64,000 nucleotides of DNA from Dermanyssus gallinae. Its lineage: Eukaryota > Arthropoda > Arachnida > Mesostigmata > Dermanyssidae. This document shows positions 12,140 to 23,859 of this stretch, in pieces. The stretch's first letter is position 1. Every line of letters begins with the position of its first letter. The DNA lies in the NCBI GenBank assembly GCA_003439945.1, contig QVRM01002049.1, positions 62,001 to 126,000 of the forward strand. The letters are read 5' to 3'. Under the pieces are notes generated by a model. It was not told the DNA's origin and made no database searches. It saw nothing but the letters and a program-made list of their open reading frames with translations. Made by a program: the position numbers and the translations under genes.

Positions 12140-13850
12140 TTACATCAACGTGCGCAGTCTTCGTATACGAAGACATGCACATTGCGGGTGAGTGTGGGGC
12201 GTATGCCGGCCCTTGTTGAGCTGCGGGAAGGGGGTCGGATCGTGTGGAGCTGAGGCTGAGGCTGCGGCGGCGGTGGCGAACCCCCCCCCCCCCTTAGGAA
12301 AGCTGAGCCAATGATAGCGGTTCGCGACGAAGCTCAAGCTTTTTGCTTCGTTCAGCCTTTCAACGGTCACATCTTTACATAGCGGTACTGACATGTATAT
12401 TTGTGTATGGCTGCTTGGGTATCTGTGTCTGTGTATACGAGTGTGTGTGTGTATACGAGTGTGTAGGTAGGTGCGTAGAAACAGGGAGTTCAAAGATGGA
12501 GACTGCCAAGAAACACAGTGATGATGATGATGACGATGATAACGACAACGACGACGAGGACGACAACAACAACACCATCAAAGGGGGCCAAGAAGGGTGT
12601 CGGCAATCATTGTGTTGGCGCTGTATGTGTCGAGAGAGAGAGAGAGGGGGGGGGCGGGAGCGAGAGAGAGGCAAAGTTGGTCGTTATGATCACACAGGCC
12701 GTGCCAACAACAACAGCAACAACGACAACAACAACAACAACAGCGGTAGTGGTGGTGGCGAGGCTGACGACGATACGATCATATGATGATTTTTGGCCTA
12801 TTGATTTTAAACGTTTAAGTCTTTGTCAGTCGCAAGCCTCCAGACCGCGGCTAGCCGTCGTAGAGAAGATTCAGTCACCACCACCACCACCCCCACTGCC
12901 CACATTACCCCCGGCTCTCACTCACTCAACTCCTACTTCTCACTACACAACTCGCCCCCCCCCCCCCGCGCCATCACTTCTCAATACACAGCCCTCACCT
13001 CCTTTTACACAATCCCCCTCTCCCTTTCTCGCTACACAACCCACACCCCTCCTCGACACAACCCCCACCTCCTACTACACAACCCCCTAACGCCATCGCC
13101 ATCGTCGCCGCCGCCACCACCACCACCACCGCCATAGTTACAAGACCGATATCGGGGGGCAAGCGATGACGCCGCTTTAGACTCAAACGTCCGCCGTCCT
13201 ATTTTGCTCGTGGAGCGGGCGTATATCGCAAGAGGGGTGCGTGTGGTAAGCGGGAGGCACGGCCGCGGAGGGCGAATCTGTCGACGAGTCAACCACGGCT
13301 ATGGCCACGCAGAGACACCCGAAGGAGTGAATACATTTTGGAGATGTATCATGCTGTATATCATTGCCGAAGGCTAGCTTCGTTTCGTTTCGGCACTGCT
13401 TCCCGCAGCAGCAGCAGCAGCATCAGCGGCCGCGACGGGCGCATGAGGCTTGTTTGCATTCGACAGCGATACAGCGAGCTGTGGTTCGCTGTGCTGCTCG
13501 AATGTTTCGGCCGGGCAGGCTGGGCTTTCTAGGAAATCGGCTCCACCAAAGTGGCGTCACGCCACCACCGCCGCCGCCACCGCCATACACTGTTCAGAGG
13601 CGGCCACAAGCTGTGTCCGTAATGATTTGTCTAGCAAAGCCAAAACCCCAGCGGTAGCAGCAGCAAGCAACCTCAGCACACCAACCTACGTAGCTTATAC
13701 AGGCAGTGATTTCTATCTACACGTCATCACGAGCTGGCTGACTGCCCAGGGGAGGTGAGAACAGTGTGCAACTGCTGTCCTCGGGAAGGGGGGGGGGGGG
13801 GGCAGAACTCTGGGGATGCTGGGGATGCTCCCCAGCAGAACCGGTATAAT
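12140..13850. other. GC-richer tract with multiple simple repeats
   Basis: Contains a C run at 12281-12293, GTGTGTGTATACGAGT duplications near 12436-12465, GAT/GAC/AAC triplets at 12520-12575, GA repeats at 12632-12670, AAC repeats at 12706-12742, CCACCACC-type repeats at 12878-12894 and 13108-13135, and a G run at 13790-13803. Open frames occur on both strands because of the repeats. It resembles the 4.4-8.5 and 46-48 kb tracts and may be regulatory or untranslated sequence. Confidence 0.4.
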
Positions 13851-15835
13851 CGCTATCTACAAGTAACTATAGACGCATCTGTTGGCCGTCTGGCGAGGAC
13901 TAATGTAGGGGTGTAAGATAAGACTATTGTAACTGTTTTGCAAACCTAACTAATCGCTGGCAGCCCACAATAAACCTACAATGGAAAAATTGATAATAAG
14001 AAGATATAACAAAACAGTATCGAATTACGGGTTTGCTAAACTTATTTTTAGATTGAAAACAAAAATACTTTTCCTGTGCCTGGGGCGAGGCACTGGTACA
14101 ACGCTAATGCGGGAGCTCATAGATTAAGAAGTAGCGGAGAATAGCAAAAAAGCTCAACTTTCATCGCGAGGCAGAGCCCTGTCTGCGCGTTGGCAAAGGA
14201 GTAAAGTAAAACATGAAAATGTCTTGAATCATGTACAGATCGGCCAAATAAAGGCCAGAGGATTTGTAACCAGTGGTTCGGTTGCTCTAGAAATGCTTGA
14301 CGGCTTGTGCCCCGTCGATGAGCTAATAATGTTGCTTTATGACACGGCCAGCAGCCGATGCAGAGATCGCAACCATTGCGAGCTTATAGGGGCAGGCGGC
14401 TACTAAGCAATGCAGTACTAAAGATGTGGACTACCCATATTGCACAGGCGTCTTATGTCTAGTATCTTAGTTTCGCTGTTGTTAAGGTAGATAGATACAC
14501 GGCTCACTCAAATAGACGCTGCAGAAGCCGCAATTGCAGCTACTCGGAAAGCATAGTATACTACATTCGTTAGGCTTGTGTTCGGTAGAGCTGAAATGGT
14601 GTCACGTGACATTCGCAGACAAGTCTTCAGAATTATTTCGGTAAGACAGCTCCCATAATTGGACTTTTTAGCGCATTGTACACACGGGTGATATTCATTG
14701 TTTTGCTCGTCAAGAGAAAGTCGGCGTTAACAAAATAGATGCTGATGGATTTAACCCTTGAAAAGAATGAGAGTATATATAAATATGTTAGATAGAGATT
14801 GACATGTGTGTGTGGAACACAAAATGTTTTGTTTATGTTTCGTCAGAGTGCGTCTACTGATCAGAGCGATTGCGTCGTATCATGGCTTAGGTTCGCAGAT
14901 AACGTGAAGGTCACGCTATACATCTGCGCTCAAAATACCTTTATCCGCGTGGCATTGACGAGAGCAATCACAATTACAGCTGCTACTGTCGTGCGCAATA
15001 CCTGCACAAGGAAAATATCGAACCAGTCGTAAAATTGTTCTGCCATATTGGATGTCTTCTGCGAAGCCTAATTTTCGCACATTGAGTTCGTCCTCACCGA
15101 GTAAAGTTGTACATTTCAATTGTACAAGTAGATTCGTCCAAGCTCTGTATTCGACTTTACGCAATATATATGGATGCCAACATCGGTAGACACCGCGGCT
15201 TTTAAAGCAGGGCCAAATATGAGCAAGGCTTCTTCGATCATTGTCGCAGACCCGACGCGCATGTGTGTTTTTCTTGTACGATCGATAGATATTGTTTACG
15301 CAATGCTTCTTTTTGTCGTCCTGCAACCTCGCAGATGTGACGTTTTGGTATCTATGACTACTGTTGTTACAACTAAACAGGTCCAGCCACGGTTGACGAT
15401 TCTCAGTATTCTAAGGTGGTTTATTTTGAGAGTTTTTACACTTTTCTAGTGGAATAGGAAGGACAGAAATGTTTTGCGTAGGAGCAATAGTATTATAGCA
15501 CATTTTTATCGATACGGCTGACGGGACATTGCTTTTCAAACAGTACAGTTGCAGGAGAATGGATTGTCTGATAGGGAAATTGAACTTGTCGAAAGGAACT
15601 GAGTTACAGTAAGCTACAGAAGAGGGCTTAATTGTGAACCCTGACGGATTCCCGATTTGGCGTGGCTACAAAGCTTTCGACCTTCGCCTGAATACAACAA
15701 TCGTCATAGTACTTTCTTTTCTTAGAGAAATTTTCTTGAGTCACCCTGTCACTGAGGGGGAGCCTCATATTCTAGCCTTCAGTGCGCCATCCGGATACAC
15801 TTCCGTCATGAGGAGGTGCTTCGAGAGCGCAGTAA
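13851..15835. other. AT-rich, no gene seen
   Basis: Open frames up to 136 codons (minus, 14916-15326) are present but have no motif or consensus splice context that I can support. Confidence 0.45.
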
Positions 15836-16012
15836 AACTTTTTCGGCCCTCAGCCAACATTTAACCTCTACGGGACTACTTTCGCATTGCTTCGTGAGAC
15901 GGGTCCCATAAATACAAATGTGCAACAATGGAGCTTAAACCCGTGCACCTACCTATGTGTCTCCTCCGGTCGCGAGGTGCACGCGAATGCACCACACCAC
16001 CGGGCTCGACGA
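15836..16012 (-). mobile_element. tRNA-derived SINE, family 1, copy 2
   Basis: Read on the minus strand it begins GTCGAGCCCGGTGGTGTGGTG and runs through a diverged B box (GGGTTTAAGC) and the ATTTGTATTTATGGGACCCG segment to a 3' end near AAAAGTTTTACTG. It matches the copies at 28560 and 50039 along its whole length. Confidence 0.85.
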
Positions 16013-18720
16013 GAGCGCGGTGAGGCCCTGCTGCTCTAGCCCACTCTTTGTCGGCTCCTGACCTCAACTGCCCGTTTGCGGGCGCCGCTTAACTCTATCT
16101 GTTCGTTTTATCCTAAGTTCGTTCTTCAACTCCATAATACTATCCAAATAATAGCATCCCTCCTGCCAGCCTTTGGGCGTTGTGACCATATGCGCAACAG
16201 GGTTCGTCGGGCAGAGACTCTGCACATTCCCAGATGTGCAGGGTCTCTGCCTGAACTGGTTACCCTCGGCGCCCTAGTGAGGACAGCGCACCGGTAGACC
16301 ATGTGCTTGGCGTCGCCGGAATCTTCAGAATCGCATAGCATACATATGTCGCTTGTGGCTTCTTGATCCTGTCCATATACACTTGGAGTTATCCTTGAGC
16401 TTTTTGTGAGATGTGAGAAGGCAACCGAGAGCTACACGTTTGATTGGCGGATAACTGCAAAAATTCGCATAAATGTAAATGTGTAGATATGTGAATTTTC
16501 AATAATATCGATTTGTTATATATATATATATATATATATATATACGACAGAGACCTCTACAGGCAGAGAAAAAATAGCAGTACTATGCTGCTATAATACC
16601 ATGGTATCGCTCAAAAAAATTACGCCTGCACTCTTTGCCAAAATACACTGCCACTCTAGTTTTAAAAGTACGACAGTTCTCCATGCTTGACTGCACCAGG
16701 GCCGAAGTTCCGGTGTACGGTTTTTTGTTCACAGGACCCGACTGTTGATCGTCAGGGTGCTCCACTAGTTCTGCCAAGCGTCCACGCTAGCTTCTCTAGT
16801 CATGGTTAGATCTAGATTCCCGTTAAGTAATTGCTGGCCTCTTTCCCCGCCAGCAGATCCCACGGTAGCATCCTGACCAGTAGGTCTACCAAAGAGGTTT
16901 TCCTATACGCATTTCGCACCCGGGTGGCCATTGATCGACCGTAGAAGCAGCGTTCTCTAGGCTTTCTGCCGCAACGAACCACATTAATAGCTTGTCGACG
17001 ATTTTCGTGCCTTCCGTGGCTGCCGCTTTCAACCCTTTACCTCAGTTTCGATAGTCAGGGTGAGCTTAGTTATTGAAGCGTAACACCTTGGCCTCTCGGC
17101 TCGGCATTCTTTAACCAGGTGCACACTTGTAGCAAACCAGGGCCACCTTTTCCTTCACCGGTGCCCCGATCAAAGCTCTTTGTTCCGCCAGGCGTAATAT
17201 GAGGTCCCCTCCTAGAGGCTACATTGGCCATAGCACCCAGGTCGTCCTTGCGAGCTACCAGCGTTCTTATGCCCTAAAGCGTCTTTGCTACTTTTATTCT
17301 GCCATTTTGACCCCGACCTGCACGCCGACCGGGTTCCGGCTCCTGTGGGTTTTGTCGGTGTTTTGTGTTTCTTAAGCAGAGTTTCAGTAGACTGTCGTTT
17401 AATTGCGGATTTGAGACAGAACATCTCAATAATGCGCAGGTTGCGTTCGGCAATTTAGGGGTCACGTATAACAGGGAAAAGCCTTCTCCGTATGCTAAAT
17501 CTAGCGACTTTCTGGAGAACTTTAAGTGCCCGTGTCCGCGAGTTGTCTTCAGGATTATTCGGTCATGCTTGCATGAGATTCTAGACAGATCATGGATTCA
17601 TATGCTTCTGGTCTGTAATTCGTTGCTAACTGTCGTTGACAACGGACATCCGTTGTGACGGCGCATGCTCACTAGGTTTTGGTGTTTCGAGTGTTCAGTG
17701 ATTGCTTAGTGATCTTCCTGTACATGTTGTGCTGCCGTCGCCCGTGAGGGGACCTATCAGGGAGGGGACCACGAATTCCGTGCCAGACCTGCTACCAATG
17801 TAGGTATAGCGCGGCCTTACATTAGGCACCTAAGGCAGTGTTTCCTTGGCGGCTGCCCAAACACATGACTAGCGCGAATAAACGTAAGTGTTCCGACCGA
17901 AGACAGGGGCTCGGATTAGCACGTTTGAGCGTAGGCGTGGATGTCCCTCCACGCCTACGCTCAAAACTGAAGGCTGCCACTCTGTATAAAATCAGAGCTC
18001 ATATCGCCATCCCGCGACTTATTGCACTAAATGCGACCGAAAGATTCTGACGAATACAATAATGCCAAGCATCAACAAGGCGAACACCATTTCGTTCTGA
18101 CGTAATTTGAGAAATTATACTAGGACACAAGCCGGCGTCGATTTTGCCAGAGACGACAACTTATCTTGATTTAACTGGTATATATAGATACATAAGTTTG
18201 CAAATCGATCTCCTTGGCAAAGGTGCCCTTGATAATTTCCCAAATAGGATTCACAGGAAGGAATCCAGACTCACGTCTGCTTCGCCGGCTTCTAAGTAGT
18301 TGCTGAACGCGGCTGACCCTGGCGTTGAATGTGTAGGAGCCAACTCTAGTACCTAGTTCCTGGATCATGTCTATGTGTAGGTCTTGTCTCCTTCATTTTT
18401 AGAAGAAAGGTAGTGGAGCTGGGTCTGGTCCTCTTTACGCTGTATGGGACCTTTCCTTGCGACGTGGGGATGACGGCAATATGTAGGTCTTGTGTTCGGG
18501 CCAGGCCCTCGAGAAGGTTTCTGACTGCCCTCTGCTCCCCCTGGTTAGTTATGTACAGCAGGGTACAGGTTCAAGGTCCCCTGAACCCGACAGGACCTGG
18601 GCTTTTGATAACGCTTGATGCAGGAAGTCCTTGTCCTGTTGTATCCTTGGGAAGTTAGAACGCTACCAAGGCCCTATAGTTGGCTCGCCGCCATTCTCGC
18701 TTCCGTTGCATAAGCGAGGC
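16013..18720 (-). pseudogene. degenerate non-LTR retrotransposon remains
   Basis: The minus strand at 16341-16126 encodes a segment starting LCDSEDSGDAKHMVYRC. It resembles the Cys/His motif near the C-terminus of R1-type ORF2 proteins (C-x-E-D-x-x-x-H-x-x-x-x-C). Upstream, minus-strand fragments such as TSLVDLLVRMLPWDLLAG (about 16.9 kb) and a Pro/Arg/Gly-rich stretch at 17.2-17.5 kb may be other parts of the same element, but stops and frameshifts interrupt every frame. A perfect hairpin at 17924 lies inside. An (AT)n run at 16520-16544 splits the region. The C-terminal call is moderate; the rest is inference. Confidence 0.4.
17924..17965. repeat. perfect 18-bp inverted repeat (hairpin)
   Basis: TTTGAGCGTAGGCGTGGA at 17924-17941 is followed by a 6-nt loop and its exact complement at 17948-17965. 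An 18-bp match without error inside otherwise decayed sequence stands out. Confidence 0.95.
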
Positions 18721-19349
18721 CCGGCAATGACTTAGAATTGGCAGGTTATGTTTTGCCACACGCTACTTGTGCACCGGCGTAGTCTGGTACGTACCTTTAG
18801 AGTGTCGGCAGTCTATCTACATATGCACGTTAATATACAGAGTTTGTGGACTTGCGTACACCTACACCACTGTATACACTAAACTGTATACACGCATCGA
18901 CCACAATTCACAGCGGCCTAGCGGAGCAGCTAATATCACAGGCTTTCTTGTAAACAACTCAACCCGTAAACGCTGTGGCAGACGTTCGATTTTCGAACGT
19001 TTGAGAATCCCTTTTGAAAAGTGTGTAAATCTTTATTAGTGCGCAGTGTGACCTTTGACGCGTGTTTTGCGCGTGTCGTGCTCTCTGCCGTTACGACTAT
19101 CGAGTGCGAATGGTCAGCTCTTTGTGGGCCACTCTTTAGCCAGCTTTCACAGAGCAAAGCAAGCCGCGATCGCACCTGAAGACTGCCAAAGATTGACCCT
19201 AACTCATACTCTTAAGTCACTGTAATATCCAGCGATATATATATACGCCTCAATAGGTTACCCACATGGCCTTCAACCGCTAGCGTTCAAGACCTTGGGC
19301 GGCCCAGGCATTCTCACTCGCAAACTTCTCCACAGAGTCGGGGAGTATG

Positions 19350-19424
<75 letters not shown>

Positions 19425-19548
19425 TTTGCATCCTAGAACACGGTCGTCAAAGCCAAAGCCGACCTTTCCAGCCGAGAAAGCCTATTTATCCTGCTGAGAG
19501 GCAGGGAACCGCAGTTTTCGCTGCGTGCGGCCTACTCTCTGGCAGGTA

Positions 19549-19590
<42 letters not shown>

Positions 19591-22100
19591 CATATATATA
19601 TATATTTGCAGTATTCTATATTTTTATGCGACACATAACGCACCCCACTTTCTCATCTGCTATCACGTCAAACTCATACGTCAAACAAGAGACTTATCGC
19701 CAATACATCGTGCCAATATAGTTCATTAACCTTTTAACGTTAGACCCAAAAATCAATTTAAAATTCATTTTCAACGATGCCTGAAGCGCCGTCCATATGG
19801 CGAAGATTAATCAAAAATAGATCCGACCTGTGTCCAGGAAACACACGAAGACATTAGTAGTTTTTAGAAGACTATGTACACACATATGAAGAGTGCTAAT
19901 AATAGTAAAAAGAGTGACAACAATTGCAGTAATAATAGCGCATGGTTAAGCACATACGTGCAAACAATCATGAATGCTTGTATATTAGTAGACATAGCCA
20001 TTAGGTGTCGTAGATAGAGGTGTTGCTTTAGTCAAAGGGACCATGACCCCAGAGGTCGTCGGAAGAGCTGACATCATCCTGTTGGCTTCGAGTGACCTTC
20101 GGACCCTCTCAACGGCATAAACGGCAGAAGACTCGGAGTCTGCGAGCAGCGAACCTTTGAGCCGGCCGTCAGCGATAAAAGATAACGGCCGTCGAAGTAG
20201 TTACCCTAAGTGGCAAACTTTCTACACAATAGGGGCAGGAAAGATAGCTTGCTTGGGACGGGAAAAGTTTACATAGGCGCGCGCCCTGCCGGAAGCTGCC
20301 GCTATTGGTGGCCGAGGCAACATCGAGCGATCCGATGCCGCAATGTATCACGCTCGTTATTATGCTGTGGTGGTAAGGGGAAGCTGCACAGGGACCAGCA
20401 GGACGTGTTCGCTGCAGGTCAGTAAGCAGGCTGTTCCTCGTACGCTTTTCAACATCAATTTCAACACCGCCACCAACCCGATATCATTATCATCACCATC
20501 AGGCAACATCAGACATCAACGACAACAACAGCAGCAGCAGCAGCCGCTTTCGAGAAGTGTAACCTCTGACGGCAACGGGAGCAGCGGCAGCTTTAGCAAC
20601 AATGTCGGCAAAGACAGCAACAACGACAACAACAGTAAGTACCATAAACGTGAAGCGCTAAGTCAGGTTGATCAACGTGTTTAACAAAGGATAACGAATG
20701 CAGAGCTGTTCTGCAAGTCAGCGTTCGGGGCGGACGTCGCCCCTACTTCTGCTATGCGGACGGTGTCTCGAACCCACCCAGGTGTCGACTTAATGGCAAC
20801 GGTCCGACCAACAATCAATGTCAGCTGGGTTATAGACAATAGTCGCCAAAGGGGCGAAAAAATAGTATATAGATTTAGAAGTAAAAACGTGGTCTATTGA
20901 CAGAAGAGCATTTTACGACCCCCTTAAGTTCTGGCTCAAAATAGTAAAGCCGGCAGACCTAGAGGAAGTTGCCCTACACAGCTTGCGTTAAAACGTTTCC
21001 GCCCTGTGAAAAACTTGAATCTTCGACAAATAATTTACATATTAAACAATGTTACAGTTGTGAGATCTGAACGTATTATTGAAAGTCCGTTAAATAATTA
21101 CTTCACTCCATGGCGCCCAAAATAGATGCTGCGTTCCCTCTGCAAACGGCCAAAGACAACGCTTGCCTCACGAATTGACCCTCTTCTATTTTTAATTTTA
21201 TGTGTGAAATATATTACGGCTTTTAAAACTGAGGTAGCCATTTGAATATTTTAAATGAGCACGCTACCGGAGTAAGATGGGGTTGTCTTTTAACTTTGCT
21301 TAAATGTTATCTAGCTAGTGTAGTATTTCTTATATATACGTTTTCAAACATAGTTTAAATACATAGTTTTATGTGGTTTTTAGATTAAGAAAACTATAGT
21401 AAATTGCTGAGTGAAAGTAATCTGTAGAAGCTAGTGTATGCACGTGAATCTTTTTATAGCAACGAAACGTGGCGATTATTTGTAGTCTAGTCCCCAACCG
21501 TAGCTGCAAAACGCGAGTTTTCTTGAATTGCAGAAATACGATTGCTTTGCTTCCTGTGTCTTTAAGCACACATTTACACGTACAACGTAACGTATACAAC
21601 GTACAATTTGCTATAGTTTCCGTAGACGCAGCAAAATACTACCTCCTAAAGCTACCGGCATAACTATCTGACGTAGCCAGGTAAATATAGATATATTTAA
21701 GTTAAGTTCCACGTCCATGAATTCTCCAGCATTTCTTTGGGGGATTACGGGAATCTTGATAGACATACACCACCCCAGTTATGGTGATTGATCTGGGACT
21801 AGTAAACACAGTAAACCGGCGTCCCCCCGTCTTCAAGAGATCGGTAACTGCGTAGGCAATGCTTTGACTCTATAGGAGCGGGTTTTGCACTAAGACCCAG
21901 ATTCAACTTCAGTCCGGCATTATCCGGCGCCTCCTGTTTGCCTTGGTGCAGCTCAAGCGCGTCAGCCAGACCGTCAATGCCTCCGACAGCTCCACCTCCT
22001 GGAGATGCGTCGAGAGTCATTGCCTGGAGCATCTGTGGAAGTCTCTGCCTAATTCCAAGGCCGGTTTGCCTTTGTTGTCAATTTTCCACTCTTTCCCTTT
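18721..22100. other. noncoding with (AT)n runs and a CAG/CAA patch
   Basis: (AT)n tracts occur at about 19353-19421 and 19551-19606. A GC-richer patch at 20400-20640 has CAACAACAGCAGCAGCAGCAG and related triplets, with an open plus frame (20343-20684) that reads Gln/Asn/Ser-rich. No supported gene. Confidence 0.45.
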
Positions 22101-22178
22101 CCCCTACGGCGCTGCCTCTCAATTGGGGCAATTGGGGTCGTCGAAACGAGTTTCCTCGGCAGTTTTCTTGACCACTTT

Positions 22179-22241
<63 letters not shown>

Positions 22242-23460
22242 GACAGCCTTTTTATAACCCTTAAGAGAAATATTACTCCCTACACTCGCTTCCGCGGATG
22301 TCAAGATGTGTGCCACTGTTTCCTTGATCAGTTCCCTTAAGATGGCCGCACCTGCGTCTTTGGCCTCACGGAGAGCCAAACACCGCAGATCTGTGTGTTC
22401 TACATCGTCGGTCTCACCCGACATGCAAAACGCGTAGGTGTTGATACTCGCCTTGTTTATTCTTACCACGAACGTTTAAAACCGTGCCCGATCAGCAGTT
22501 GTGCCGTACCATGAGACAGCTGATTGTGGTTGCGGTCGTACGACGTCAGGGATGATGTCTTTGGTCCAGCCCCCCGCAATTGCCCTCCGAGGGTCTCCCG
22601 GTTGCACCGCTACTTATTTCCCATGTCACCGGTCGATAATCCTTGGCCTAGCCGTTCAAAGGTCTAGATCTCCATCCTTCCATAATCCGGCCGCTCACTT
22701 GCCGCCTGTTCCAAGGCTTCATAAGAGGCGTACTCAAGGGCTCCAGTTTCTCATGCCGTGACAACCAGTGGTAAGTCATAGGCGCAGGCTACTATCTTGG
22801 CACCCGCTGTCAAGTCCGCCAGATCTAGGACCTCATCATAGACTAGGTTGCAGAGAACCAGCCCCAAGACCGACTTCTGAGGAACCCCCGTAGAGATCTC
22901 ACGCTCTTAGCCACCGGTCGACGGCCTTTTTTCCAATGTGTAGGTCGAAATCATCCAGCGAAGGTAAGGCGCGATGTCTCTGCGTCTCATTGCGTTTTTA
23001 GCTGCCCCCCAGCTCATTGAGTTGAAGGCATTCTTGACATCCAAGAACATAAGCGCAACAAAATTACCTGTATTCAAGATCTTTGTTAACCGCTCTGCCG
23101 CCCGTTCCAAAACTATGTTAGGGAGCTAACCGTACTGAGTGTCTGACAAGGCCTTCCTTCGGTCCATTCTTACACTAGGTTAGCTGCATTGCCTAGCAGA
23201 TACGCTTTGTTTAGCCTTGTGCATCGCTTTCTTGCTTTCCCTCATCGCTCCACCAGTAAACGGGCCGGTGCCGTAGGTCACCTGCCCAGTCGCCTCCGGC
23301 AAAACCTGGTTTTTACCAGGTATTGTGCCCTACCGGCTGGTATCGTACTCAGGCCGATTTTGGACCAGCAAGCGGGCTCTCCGAGAGAAATCAAAGTTTC
23401 ACTATTATACCGAGTATATATATTTTTTTAAATTAACAATTTAAGTGGATCGACAATTGT
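22101..23460 (-). pseudogene. R1-like non-LTR retrotransposon, RT and C-terminal part, decayed
   Basis: Read on the minus strand from 23.4 to 22.2 kb. LSDTQYG comes before the RT motif A segment FLDVKNAFNSMSW (about 23.04 kb). After that come GVPQKSVLGLVLCNLVYDEV and a motif C region reading ACAYDLPLVVTA where a functional enzyme has F/Y-A-D-D, so the catalytic aspartate pair is lost. A C-terminal segment at 22469-22260 contains ETDDVEHTDLRC and ETVAHILTSAEASVGSN, as in the R1 C-terminus. This retroelement would have copied its RNA into the genome; here frameshifts and stops make it dead. The sequence ends against a 55-bp (AT)n tract at 22184-22238. Confidence 0.75.
22184..22238. repeat. (AT)n microsatellite at a retroelement end
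   Basis: About 27 AT units immediately downstream (minus-strand sense) of the R1-like C-terminal coding relic. Confidence 0.9.
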
Positions 23461-23497
23461 CAATCACAAACTGGGACGTGTGCACGGAAAATATTAC

Positions 23498-23800
23498 TCA
23501 ATCTCGTGATGAGTGGGCTGGGACCTCTTCAATAGCGTGCCCGGCCAGATGCCGCGTTCCCACGTTGGACGTCAAGATCAAGTCGCTGCTCTCCCCGCCG
23601 CCGACCATTGAAGGTGCTAATGAGTCGCTAACTGTGGCGTCCGAAACAAGCACCCTGCCCTGGCTGAAGGAGGTAAGAGTCATCCCGTCCGGAGGTAAGA
23701 GTCATCCCGTCCGGAGGTAAGAGTCATCCCGTCCGGAGGTAAGAGTCATCCCGCCCGGGCAGGGACCCTAGGCTCTAGAATACAGGGAAATCCGCTAGAT
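23498..23800 (-). pseudogene. conserved retroelement segment with SMVGGG motif
   Basis: The minus-strand frame reads GRVLVSDATVSDSLAPSMVG followed by GGESS. A matching segment, in another copy at 61150-61080 (minus), reads NATVTDSIAYSMVGGGASEA. Conservation between two distant copies shows that this was coding in a shared element, probably in or just after the gag-like ORF1 of the R1-like family. The position within the element is inferred. Confidence 0.45.
23669..23756. repeat. 22-bp tandem repeat, four copies
   Basis: Unit GGAGGTAAGAGTCATCCCGT plus CC repeated four times head to tail, nearly identical. It lies at the edge of the retroelement segment. Confidence 0.95.
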
Positions 23801-23859
23801 CGGAGCGCTCAGCTGAAGATGCCGTTACTGGCATGTCTGGTACGCCGTCCGGCACTCAT

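Noticed and set aside
12518..13090. 190-codon Thr/Pro-rich ORF
   Set aside because: Runs through successive GAC, AAC and CCA simple repeats; overlapping open frames on both strands; no motif.
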